This document shows, piece after piece, positions 27,092 to 35,001 of a stretch of DNA of 64,000 nucleotides (positions are counted from its first letter, which is position 1; each line of letters starts with the position of its first letter). The stretch is from the NCBI GenBank assembly GCA_947476195.1, contig CANJPT010000003.1, forward strand, positions 1 to 64,000, given 5' to 3'. The position numbers and the translations under genes were made by a program. A model generated the notes under the pieces. That model saw nothing but the letters and a program-made list of their open reading frames with translations, was not told the origin of the DNA and did no database searches. The stretch is from Lewinellaceae bacterium (GTDB taxonomy: Bacteria > Bacteroidota > Bacteroidia > Chitinophagales > Saprospiraceae).

Positions 27092-27701
27092 CTATACTTC
27101 AAAAGTTTCATGCAAGATATCATAAAGTAGGTCGTGGTATGCTGGATAATCAGGCAAATCATTGTGTCCCGCACCAACAATGGGGTGAAGTGTAATTTTA
27201 TCAGGAGTCAGTACTTTGAGCATCTCGCTTTGGCTGTACGGAATAAGCCGGTCTTTTGCACCTCCGATAATATGAACCGGGCAGCGTACATTTTTGATAA
27301 ACTGGTCGGTACAGATCTGGTAGCGCAACAGCCACCGAATGGGAAGCAAAAAAGCGAAACGTGAAATGTGGTACAAAAAAGAATAATACGGGCAATCCAT
27401 GAAAAGCATCCGAGGTCGGTTCCAGGAAGCCACCCGGGCCGCTGCCTAAGGAACGCCCATAAAGTACAATACGGTCTTCCGTATATTTGCTATTGGGCAC
27501 ACGGAAATGTAGGGCATTCACCATGCCACCGTCTTCCATGTCAAAATTTAGCTCCGTGATTGGGAAAGGATATTGGTATTTAAAAGACTTGGCGAGCCGC
27601 TCTGGCCGAAAGAAAAACGGGTCTTGCCCGAAGTAGAACACAAGACATAACCCTACATAAAGGGTGGTCGGCCAAAAAAGAATATTTACCCAGAACAGCA
27701 T
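27092..27701 (-). pseudogene. Alpha/beta hydrolase pseudogene (internal deletion plus frameshift)
   Basis: The 5' part (27701 down to about 27440) encodes a membrane-anchored N-terminus (NILFWPTTLYVGLCLVFYFG) and MVNALHFRVPNSKYTEDRIV, then the nucleophile elbow LYGRSLGSG. The 3' part, in another frame (27433-27092), continues ASWNRPRMLFMDCPYYSF to CPVHIIGGAKDRLIPYSQS (catalytic Asp) and GAGHNDLPDYPAYHDLLYD (catalytic His). Between VPNS and KYTED roughly 60-70 residues normal for this family, including the oxyanion region, are missing. One lost base near 27440 explains the frameshift. The Ser, Asp and His motifs survive, but no single product can contain them. Confidence 0.8.
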
Positions 27702-27725
27702 TTGCCTGCAAAAGTAGGTACTCTT

Positions 27726-27857
27726 GGGGTTATTGGGGTCATTATAGTCATTATAGTCATTGGGGTCATTAGGGCAATGACCCCAATGACTATAATGACT
27801 ATAATGACCCCAATGACTATAATGACTATAATGACCTTAATGTCCTTAATGTCCAAT
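27726..27857. repeat. Array 2 of GTCATT words, mirrored
   Basis: About five GTCATT-type copies (27726-27770) are followed by the turn GGGC at 27771-27774 and about eight AATGAC copies running to 27857, where the last degenerate units (AATGTCC) abut the stop codon of the minus-strand gene at 27858. The other end lies about 24 nt from the start codon of the hydrolase pseudogene. Spacers here are mostly ATA and GGG. Confidence 0.93.
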
Positions 27858-30173
27858 TCACCGAACAACCAACTTCTTTTCCACCGAACCTTCTTCGGCG
27901 CGAATGTGCACCGTATACACCCCACTGGCCCAGCCAGCCAGATCCAATTGCGTGTTCCGGGTTCCGGAGGGCTGGAAGGAGCGCATTTTTTGGCCCAGGC
28001 TGTTCAGCACTTCGATGGTTTCCACATGTAGATCGGAGGTGTAGAGTTCCGTTGCTTCGGCCGCCGGATTAGGACTTAGAAGTACTTTCGAACGAAGTAT
28101 TTCCTCCTGGGTGCCCGAGGTAGGAAGTGTTTTGATCCAAACTGTATCCTGAGTGGCTGGCAGCGATATTTCAAACTTATTGCCGTATTTATCAATGGCT
28201 TTCAGTCCCCGGATGGGTACCGCGAATGGCACGGGCTTACTTTCTCCGCGAGCGATAACATCGATAATGATAATGACATCCGTACTAAATGTAACCTTTG
28301 CTATCCGGCCATAACCGTTGACGGGCAGGCCGTTTTTCCTGGTCAGGCCCAGATCCAACTGATAACGGTTGTGTACATCTTTGGCGAGCCAAAGCAGGTG
28401 GTTGGTAGTGCCAAATAAGTCGTCGTCATAATCTGCGTCCGGATTGTGGTTCACATAGTCGGGGTACCGCAGGGCAAATCCAAGACCATATAGCCCTAAG
28501 GCGGGTTGACTTGGGCCGCCCACTTTGATCGTTGCTGTTATTTCTACCGGGGCGGGATCGTTCGGGTTCACGAATATAGTGTCCTCGTCAAATTCAAGAC
28601 TCAATTGAGGCAAGCCAGGTAAAAAAGCAAGCTCGCTGGTATCAATGGCTGTATAATGCTGGGTGATCACGTCGGCATCAAATTCATTCACAGAACCATT
28701 CCCATCGCAGTCTAAGTGTTTGTAATTCACAGACGATGCCACGGCATTGTCCCAATTGGGTGCGAATTGAGGGCTCCAGGCAGTGCTGGCATCCGGACGG
28801 GGAGCGCCTGTGCTGTAATGCCCTACTCCAAGGTTGAGCAGATCATAGACATTGGCGTGATGGTCCCGGTTAGCATCCCCGGGCATAACATAATCAGTAC
28901 CTGCCGGCAGCGCATCAATGGTCATGCTTGTTGCATCGGTAACAAGCAATTGCGTTACCGAAGAGATACAACCATTGGTACTCCACATCGTCAGGTTAGT
29001 GCGGTAAATCCCTGTTGAATCATAGTGATGCAAAATAGTATCCCAGTTGGTGCCTTCCCAAAGCGGAGTACTATCACCAAAATCCAGTTGAGCAAAAGTG
29101 TAGGCACCATTGCTTAAATTGCTAAAGCGCGCCAGGTAGCCCGCATCAGGCGAACCACTCATGATCTTCGCCTGAAGCTTTGTGATACAAGTGCCAAAAA
29201 CAGATCCACATTCCCCCGCCCACCATTGCGAAAGCCCTTTGGACATTGCTTCGCATTCATTGGCATAGGTGATGCCGTCGCAACCACACACTGGTGCAGG
29301 TAATTGGGCGGAACTCGGACAAAAACTGGTAAAGTCAGCCAAAACCGGGTTCACACAAGCCGATTCTGCCACCGTAACACTTTGGCATCGTGTGGCATTA
29401 CACAAACTGCCATCAAAGGTGTTTCGCACCTGATAGTTGGCACAGACCAAATAATCCCCGTAGCCTGGTAGTGGCGCAGAAAACGCGGGCAATTCTGAAA
29501 TGACCTTGATTGATTTATTCGTATACCATTGAACTGACTCCAACTCCAGGTTTGTATTGTTGGTCAGAGGCAAGATCGTCCCCTGCAATTCAGTTCCCAA
29601 TGCAGTAACCTGAATATCATAATTACACCAATTATAGTCCTGATTACTTGCCAAAAAGATTGTGCAGTTTTGAGCAGAACATCCAAAAGAATCGGTGACG
29701 GTGAGGCATACCGTATAGGAGCCTTCTGCTGGAAATGTATGGACCGTTTTTTCTCCAGTATCGGTTTGTCCATCTCCAAAATCCCAATGGCAGGTTTGCA
29801 AAGCCACATCATAAATACGGGCCACAAATTTGTAGCTGAGTAATTGCTGAGCATTTGGAATGCGGGCAAACTGAGCCTTGCATGGTAAATTCTCCGAAAC
29901 ACAGGTAAGGGCAACGACTGGAAACTCACCTGCCTGACAGCCCGGAGGCAATTGGGTAGCCTCTGCGTTAAACGTAAAGGTCTGGCCTCCTGACAGACCT
30001 TCTGCTCCGATCACGGCACTATAGGTTTGGCCGTTGTCCAGATCAGTGATTTTTGCACCGCAACCAGGCGTGACACTCACGACCCGAGCTACCCGTTCGC
30101 ATTGGGCGGCCAACTGGCCTGAAAAAAGGGTTGCCGCAAGCAGCACAGACAGAAAGAAGATATGCTTTTGCAT
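27858..30173 (-). CDS. Secreted multidomain protein: PKD, Kazal-like, dockerin-like, T9SS type A sorting domain
   Basis: The product is 771 residues starting MQKHIFFLSVLLAATLF (signal peptide, cleavage near LAAQ). In order: an Ig-like N-terminus; a PKD domain (CHWDFGDGQTDTGEKTVHTF, about 125-175); a Kazal-type module with PVCGCDGITYANECEA (about 295-325); a second PKD-like part (FGDSTPLWEGTNWD); a dockerin-like calcium pair (GDANRDHHANVYDLL and DCDGNGSVNEFDADV, about 430-520); a cohesin-like beta domain; and a type A T9SS sorting domain (LLSPNPAAEATELYTSD to EKKLVVR). It should be secreted through T9SS and attached to the surface. The Kazal module suggests protease inhibition, which is unproven. 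Its stop codon directly touches array 2. Confidence 0.88.
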   Translation of the reverse strand: MQKHIFFLSVLLAATLFSGQLAAQCERVARVVSVTPGCGAKITDLDNGQTYSAVIGAEGLSGGQTFTFNAEATQLPPGCQAGEFPVVALTCVSENLPCKAQFARIPNAQQLLSYKFVARIYDVALQTCHWDFGDGQTDTGEKTVHTFPAEGSYTVCLTVTDSFGCSAQNCTIFLASNQDYNWCNYDIQVTALGTELQGTILPLTNNTNLELESVQWYTNKSIKVISELPAFSAPLPGYGDYLVCANYQVRNTFDGSLCNATRCQSVTVAESACVNPVLADFTSFCPSSAQLPAPVCGCDGITYANECEAMSKGLSQWWAGECGSVFGTCITKLQAKIMSGSPDAGYLARFSNLSNGAYTFAQLDFGDSTPLWEGTNWDTILHHYDSTGIYRTNLTMWSTNGCISSVTQLLVTDATSMTIDALPAGTDYVMPGDANRDHHANVYDLLNLGVGHYSTGAPRPDASTAWSPQFAPNWDNAVASSVNYKHLDCDGNGSVNEFDADVITQHYTAIDTSELAFLPGLPQLSLEFDEDTIFVNPNDPAPVEITATIKVGGPSQPALGLYGLGFALRYPDYVNHNPDADYDDDLFGTTNHLLWLAKDVHNRYQLDLGLTRKNGLPVNGYGRIAKVTFSTDVIIIIDVIARGESKPVPFAVPIRGLKAIDKYGNKFEISLPATQDTVWIKTLPTSGTQEEILRSKVLLSPNPAAEATELYTSDLHVETIEVLNSLGQKMRSFQPSGTRNTQLDLAGWASGVYTVHIRAEEGSVEKKLVVR

Positions 30174-30430
30174 CTGCTTACAAATTTGAGAAGGTTCATG
30201 GAGGAAGGGATCATATTCACCCATTCTTAAGACGGATTATTCTGAATTCAAGTTGGGGCAATTTCTCCGGGCAGAATTTTACTTTACAAAGGTGGGTCTT
30301 TTTTTATGAAAAAATAAAGACAATTTTCGGAACTTGCCGGAGGTTTAAAAAAAAAATAACTAGGCTATAAAATTGATTTTCAAAAGATTAAGTATCCTTT
30401 TGGCAGTCTAGAACATTGCCATTGACTAAA

Positions 30431-30622
30431 CACATCTATCATCTTGAAACCGCTCGTTTCAACGAGCGGCAAGAAATGACCACTCATCACATCTATCTTC
30501 TTTGCAAAACATCAACATTTATAGCGTACTGAAAATGTGATGTTTTGCAAAGAAGGTAGATGTAACCTGTTGAGGTTATGGCCCCCCGACTGAAGTTTGG
30601 GGGTTACAAGATGATAGATGTG
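30431..30622. repeat. Nested palindrome island with additional stems
   Basis: The outer arms CACATCTATCATCTTG (30431-30446) and 30607-30622 are perfect 16-bp reverse complements. The inner arms 30489-30520 and 30532-30563 are about 32-nt reverse complements with one mismatch and one bulge. Between the layers sit separate stems: CCGCTCG/CGAGCGG (30450-30469), AACCT/AGGTT (30564-30577) and CCCCC/GGGGG (about 30583-30603). It lies in the 587-nt gap between divergent genes (30174-30760). The remainder of that gap has no gene that I can support. Confidence 0.85.
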
Positions 30623-30760
30623 GTTCTGAATTTTCCGAAAGGCTATTTTGTCACTTTAGCCGACTAAGCTTCTTCCAACATCCATCCAAAAAACGTGTTC
30701 CATTTTTCTTAAATCAACAGGGTGCAGCCACATTAAACCCATTGACCACATTTTACAAAA

Positions 30761-32188
30761 TTGTTTAGCGAAAAACTCCTTTCCGTTCTCCAGACCCTCT
30801 CCAAAGTCGAGCGCAATCGATTTCGGAAATACCTGCTTTCGCCCTATCTCAATGACCAAGCGGACCTGACATTGCTTTTTGATATTTTTGATAAAGCGCT
30901 CCGGGAGGATACATTTACGCAACTTGAACGCCAGCAAGTCTGGCAAAAATTATACCCGAAAAAGCCTTACAAAGATGCGCAACTGCGCCGGCTTACTTCT
31001 GACCTGAATCAATTGGGCCTCCGTTTTTTATCCGCTGAAGCTCGCAGCCAAAACCCACTTGCTGAAGCACTGGACTTGCAACGGCTGCTCGAAAAGCCGG
31101 AGTTCAAAAAACACCTGGCTGGCGTAGAACGGAACATCACCCGCTTGCTTGATGAGGTGTCCGGGCAATCCACGGAGTATTACCTGGCACAATTCAACCT
31201 GCACAACAACATCGTAAATAAGACCTCCAAACACCTTTCTGTCTCAGGATACGCGGACAAACTTTCCTCCGCAGATTTTTATCTGGAATGCTTTTACCTG
31301 ACACAAAAATTAGAACTATACATCGGATGGCTGCTCTATCAGGGATCAAGGGTCTCTGAAAAGAGCCTGGATCTGCCCTTTGGTTTTTGGGAACATCTTG
31401 AAAACGAACGATTTAACAATATCCCGCTCCTTATAGTTTACCGTCTGGTAGTCAGTTGTCTGGATAAACCAGAGGAGGAATTTCACTTCAAAAACCTACT
31501 CGAAAGCCTGGAATCTCATTCAGAAGATCTTACCAAAACAGATCTTCGCAAATGCTATTTCATTGCCCAAAACTATTGTGCCCTGAAAATCAATCAGGGA
31601 AAACGGGAGTATTACCGGGAAATGTTTGAGACTTTTAAAAAGATCATTCAAAAAGGACTTTTATTGGAGGAGGGCAACCTTTCTGAGGGTATTTTCAAAA
31701 ACATCGTTACCGTTGGGCTAGGGGTAGGCGAGTTTGAATGGATCGAGCATTTTATTGAAGAATATGCAGCTCATCTTCCAACAAGTACCCGAGAGAATGC
31801 ACGTACTTTTAATCTTGCATATTTGTTCTTTTACCAAAAAAGATATTCAGAGGTAATTGGATTGCTCCAAAATGTGGAATATAATGACGTTGTTTATGCG
31901 CTTGGATCAAAAATTATTATGATCCAAACATATTATGAACTTGATGAGATCCTACCGATGGAGTCACTTATTGACAGCTTTCGTATTTATATTCGACGCA
32001 ATAAAGTGATGTCAAAAAACTTAAAACGGGAGTACATCAACTATCTTGGTTTTGTAAAAAAACTGCCCACTATTTATAGCCTGGATAGAAAAACAATTGC
32101 GAAATTTCGGGAAAAGGTAGCTTCCTCCACCGCTCCTACTTACAAAAAATGGCTCCTCGAAAAAATTGATGAACTTCAAAAAAAATAG
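30761..32188 (+). CDS. Conserved Bacteroidota helical protein of unknown function
   Basis: The product is 475 residues, all-helical in appearance, with no signal peptide or membrane segment. It begins FSEKLLSVLQTLSKVERNRF, then RKYLLSPYLNDQADLTLLFD, a start typical of a family found widely in Saprospiria whose role is unknown. The repeating helix pairs later on (e.g. LAYLFFYQKRYSEVIGLLQN) look TPR-like. The start codon is TTG at 30761; no ATG lies upstream in frame or nearby downstream before the conserved region, so the non-ATG start is forced. Its 3' end overlaps the next gene by 20 nt, so the two are probably translated together. Confidence 0.75.
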   Translation: MFSEKLLSVLQTLSKVERNRFRKYLLSPYLNDQADLTLLFDIFDKALREDTFTQLERQQVWQKLYPKKPYKDAQLRRLTSDLNQLGLRFLSAEARSQNPLAEALDLQRLLEKPEFKKHLAGVERNITRLLDEVSGQSTEYYLAQFNLHNNIVNKTSKHLSVSGYADKLSSADFYLECFYLTQKLELYIGWLLYQGSRVSEKSLDLPFGFWEHLENERFNNIPLLIVYRLVVSCLDKPEEEFHFKNLLESLESHSEDLTKTDLRKCYFIAQNYCALKINQGKREYYREMFETFKKIIQKGLLLEEGNLSEGIFKNIVTVGLGVGEFEWIEHFIEEYAAHLPTSTRENARTFNLAYLFFYQKRYSEVIGLLQNVEYNDVVYALGSKIIMIQTYYELDEILPMESLIDSFRIYIRRNKVMSKNLKREYINYLGFVKKLPTIYSLDRKTIAKFREKVASSTAPTYKKWLLEKIDELQKK

Positions 32189-33287
32189 CCTGCTCGTATA
32201 CTTTGCCTGCTGGGCCTCCATACTCGCTGCGCAAAAAGTATCCTTCGATGCTACCCTATATCGGGGCTCTGTATGGCGTCACACACCTAAACTGACCACG
32301 CAAACAGGCGAGCACATCGGCGGACAAGAACTTGGCTTTCGTATCCATACCACCGGGCGGAAAGACTGGCAGGCCTGGCAAAAATATCCTGCATTGGGCA
32401 TTTCTTTGGCCCATTTTACCCTGGGAGACGGTTCGCATGGAAATGCTTTTACGGTGCTGCCGCATCTGAGTATTCCCTTGCTTCGGGCAGGGCGTTGGAC
32501 CGCAAATTTTCGAGTGGGTACAGGTCTGGCTTGGGTAACAAGACCGTATGACTGGTTCAAAAATCCCAATCAGAATGCAATTGGCACGCACTGGAACGCC
32601 ATCACCCAATTCCGATTCGGTGCCGAATTTCGCGCTGCCCAACACCTGCGCTTTAGCGCAGGCGGCAGCATGACCCATATTTCCAATGGCGGCACATCAT
32701 TGCCCAATTATGGCATCAATATTTTTTCAGGATGGGCCGGTGCAGCCTGGTTCTTAAAACCTGTAAAAAAAGAAGATCTGAGACCTGCTAATAATAGCAA
32801 ACACCTATTGAACAGGCGGTTTGGCGGACAAGTACAGGGTGGACTCGCCTTGCTGGAGATTGCCTCTTTGGATGGCCCTAAACATGCGGTCTGGTGCGGC
32901 TCGACAGCTGGATATTATCAGATCAGCCGCATTAACCGGGTACTTTTAGGAATGGATTATGAATTAAATAAGGCTATTTATTCGTGGGGCCTGCATTCAG
33001 CGCGATTTGGTGATGAACTTGCCGCACGACAAGGATCCACACGTCTGGCTATTTTTGCTGCAGAGGAATTTTTGTTTGGCGACCTCAGTATTGTACTACA
33101 AACAGGAAAATATATAGGCAAAAACATCAATCAATACGTCCCAAATGAAAACTACGCCAAACTTTCTGTGCGGTACTATTTCCCAGCGTTTTGGGGCAAG
33201 GACTTAAAAGCCTATGCGGGCATTTCCATTAAAGCACACAAGTTTACGGCGGAGTATATTTCGGGAAATGTGGGAATATCGTTTTGA
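32169..33287 (+). CDS. Acyloxyacyl hydrolase / PagL-like outer-membrane lipid A deacylase
   Basis: The product is 372 residues with a signal peptide (SLLVYFACWASILAAQ). It is a beta-barrel-like sequence with the PagL/PF09411 features: the conserved His-Ser-Asn stretch THISNGGTSLPNYGIN (about 175-190), preceded by FRFGAEFRAAQHLRFSAGG, and terminal strands ending GNVGISF with a C-terminal Phe. PagL enzymes remove an acyl chain from lipid A in the outer membrane. The length is about twice classic PagL, as is usual for the Bacteroidota members, so the substrate is uncertain. The ATG at 32169 lies inside the 3' end of the preceding gene (20-nt overlap). Confidence 0.75.
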   Translation: MNFKKNSLLVYFACWASILAAQKVSFDATLYRGSVWRHTPKLTTQTGEHIGGQELGFRIHTTGRKDWQAWQKYPALGISLAHFTLGDGSHGNAFTVLPHLSIPLLRAGRWTANFRVGTGLAWVTRPYDWFKNPNQNAIGTHWNAITQFRFGAEFRAAQHLRFSAGGSMTHISNGGTSLPNYGINIFSGWAGAAWFLKPVKKEDLRPANNSKHLLNRRFGGQVQGGLALLEIASLDGPKHAVWCGSTAGYYQISRINRVLLGMDYELNKAIYSWGLHSARFGDELAARQGSTRLAIFAAEEFLFGDLSIVLQTGKYIGKNINQYVPNENYAKLSVRYYFPAFWGKDLKAYAGISIKAHKFTAEYISGNVGISF

Positions 33288-33314
33288 ACACTTCGTGGTC
33301 GGTGTTTTTTCAAC

Positions 33315-33391
33315 CACTAAGGGACTAAGAAGCACTAAGGGTTATGCCGCTCATTGTCCTCTCAAAATTAGTGCTTCTAAGTCCCTTAGTG
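33315..33391. terminator. Bidirectional terminator-like inverted repeat of CACTAAGG words
   Basis: 33315-33338 and 33368-33391 are 24-nt reverse complements with one mismatch. The arm itself is made of repeated words (CACTAAGGGACTAAGAAGCA). It lies between the convergent genes ending at 33287 and 33404 and is flanked by T6 on the left and TTTAAT on the right. The loop is 29 nt. Confidence 0.75.
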
Positions 33392-33403
33392 TTTAATACA
33401 TGC

Positions 33404-34453
33404 TCACTTGTTAGCCAACTGCCCACAAGCCGCATCAATATCCTTGCCCCGGCTACGGCGTACCGTAACAGTCACATCGTGCTGGGCAAGATATGCTCCA
33501 AAGGCATTCAGCCGGTTCTCGTCCGATTTCACAAAAGAAAGCCCTGGAATTGGGTTGTATTCAATGATATTGACCCGAACCGGGAATTTTCGGCGACAGA
33601 GTTGTACAAGTTTTACGGCATCCTCTATAGAGTCGTTGAAGCCATCGAACGTAATATATTCGTAGGAAATACGACACTTGGTTTTCCAGTAAAAATATTC
33701 GAGGCTTTCCATGAGCGCAGCAAGGTTGTTGCTCTCATTAATCGGCATAATCTGATTGCGCTTGACATCGTCGGCCGCATGTAAGCTGAGAGCCAGGTTG
33801 CAGCGGTACCCGTCATCAGCCATCTTGCGGATCATTTTGGCGATACCTGCTGTGCTGACGGTTATGCGTCGAACGCCCATACCCAAGCCCCCGGGAGCAG
33901 GCGCTGTAATGCGGTCTATGCTTTCCATGGTACCGGAATAGGTCAATAATGGCTCGCCCATGCCCATGTACACGACATTGGTGAGCGGCTTGCCAAAGCT
34001 TTCAAGGCTCTGGCGATTTACACCCACCACTTGGTCATAAATTTCAGCAGCACTTAAATTGCGTTTTCGACCCATCTGACCTGTGGCGCAGAACGCGCAG
34101 GTGAGACTGCAACCAACCTGTGTACTTACACATACGGTGAAGCGATCATCAGCCGGCACGGGTATCAGCACGCTTTCAATGCGGTGACCATCGTGAGTCA
34201 GCCAGCGCGATTTGATCGTACCGTCAGCGCTGTGCTGGGTTTTATCTTCAATAAGGGTTAAAAAGCTGAATTGCTCCGCAAGCCTGGCGCGCAGGGCTTT
34301 GGATACATTGGTCATGCCTTCCCAATCGGTCACGCCTCTTACCCACAGCCATTCATAGACTTGTTTGGCCCGAAAGCGCGGCTCTCCCCAGGAAGCAAAA
34401 AGTACTTCAAGGTTTTCGAGTGAGATGGAGCGTATGTCTTGTTGCTGAAGCAT
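33404..34453 (-). CDS. rlmN: 23S rRNA (adenine-2503-C2)-methyltransferase RlmN
   Basis: The product is 349 residues. The radical-SAM cluster motif is CSLTCAFCATGQMG, and the family signatures include VYMGMGEPLL, ITVSTAGIAKMIRKM and LALSLHAADD. The C-terminal catalytic Cys is in RSRGKDIDAACGQLA. RlmN methylates A2503 of 23S rRNA and A37 of some tRNAs with two SAM molecules. Length and motif spacing are normal. It is convergent with the PagL-like gene across the hairpin at 33315-33391. Confidence 0.96.
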   Translation of the reverse strand: MLQQQDIRSISLENLEVLFASWGEPRFRAKQVYEWLWVRGVTDWEGMTNVSKALRARLAEQFSFLTLIEDKTQHSADGTIKSRWLTHDGHRIESVLIPVPADDRFTVCVSTQVGCSLTCAFCATGQMGRKRNLSAAEIYDQVVGVNRQSLESFGKPLTNVVYMGMGEPLLTYSGTMESIDRITAPAPGGLGMGVRRITVSTAGIAKMIRKMADDGYRCNLALSLHAADDVKRNQIMPINESNNLAALMESLEYFYWKTKCRISYEYITFDGFNDSIEDAVKLVQLCRRKFPVRVNIIEYNPIPGLSFVKSDENRLNAFGAYLAQHDVTVTVRRSRGKDIDAACGQLANK

Positions 34454-34519
34454 GAGCGGAGATCGGTTTTTTGTGGCTAATAACGCATGTCTGGAATAAC
34501 GTTGGTGGCCCTACATTTT

Positions 34520-34777
34520 TCAATTGTAAACATCCTTTCGATGGCCAACTGCAATAATATCAACCACCAGAATCTCCTCTAAAATATCGTAAATGATCCG
34601 GTAGTTGCCTTGCCTGATACGCCAACCATCGCGCCCCTTCAATTTTTTACAGCCAATTGGACGAGGGTCATCAACGAGGGAGAGGATGACTACAGACAAG
34701 ATTTCCACCACAGAATCCGGAAGTTTGTCCAATTGCTTTTGGGCTGTTTTGGTGAGGACTATTTTATATTCAGGCAT
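34520..34777 (-). CDS. RelE/ParE-family toxin
   Basis: The product is 85 residues: MPEYKIVLTKTAQKQLDKLP, then the family pattern LKGRDGWRIRQGNYRIIYDI and a C-terminal VVDIIAVGHRKDVY. The Arg pair around the WRIR.GNYR motif and the final H.KDVY are typical of RelE/ParE-like toxins, which are mRNA interferases or gyrase inhibitors; sequence does not tell which. It follows its antitoxin gene with an 8-nt overlap, as expected for a toxin-antitoxin operon. Confidence 0.88.
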   Translation of the reverse strand: MPEYKIVLTKTAQKQLDKLPDSVVEILSVVILSLVDDPRPIGCKKLKGRDGWRIRQGNYRIIYDILEEILVVDIIAVGHRKDVYN

Positions 34778-34973
34778 GACTTTGCGCTGAGCGCTGACGG
34801 AGGTATTCTTTAAAGTCCATACGCTCTTCCTGACGATTTTTCACTTCGTCATAGCTCCGTATATCCTCTAATTCTTCCAGCTCCTCAAGCAGGAACTCAA
34901 ATTCGTCTATCGTGAGCACGACCGAAATTTTTTGGCCTAGTTCGTCGGTGATATAGTGAGGAGTAAGCGTCAT
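34770..34973 (-). CDS. Antitoxin partner of the RelE/ParE-family toxin
   Basis: The product is 67 residues starting MTLTPHYITDELGQKISVVL. The acidic C-terminal helix region (FEFLLEELEELEDIRSYDEV, then KNRQEERMDFKEYL) fits the toxin-binding end of a Phd/RelB-like antitoxin, and the N-terminal beta strands fit a DNA-binding half. It precedes and overlaps the toxin gene, the standard order. The open frame starts upstream at 35015, but that would run into the VWA-like gene at 35002; the ATG at 34973 is preferred. The operon is probably autoregulated; I see no clear operator. Confidence 0.8.
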   Translation of the reverse strand: MTLTPHYITDELGQKISVVLTIDEFEFLLEELEELEDIRSYDEVKNRQEERMDFKEYLRQRSAQSHA

Positions 34974-35001
34974 GTTGTGAAATTTAGTCCAACAAAGGTA
35001 C

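Noticed and set aside
27686-28031. Repeat-derived frames on both strands (VIVIIVIGV- and MTPMTIMTIM-type peptides)
   Set aside because: These are translations of array 2 with no independent coding evidence.
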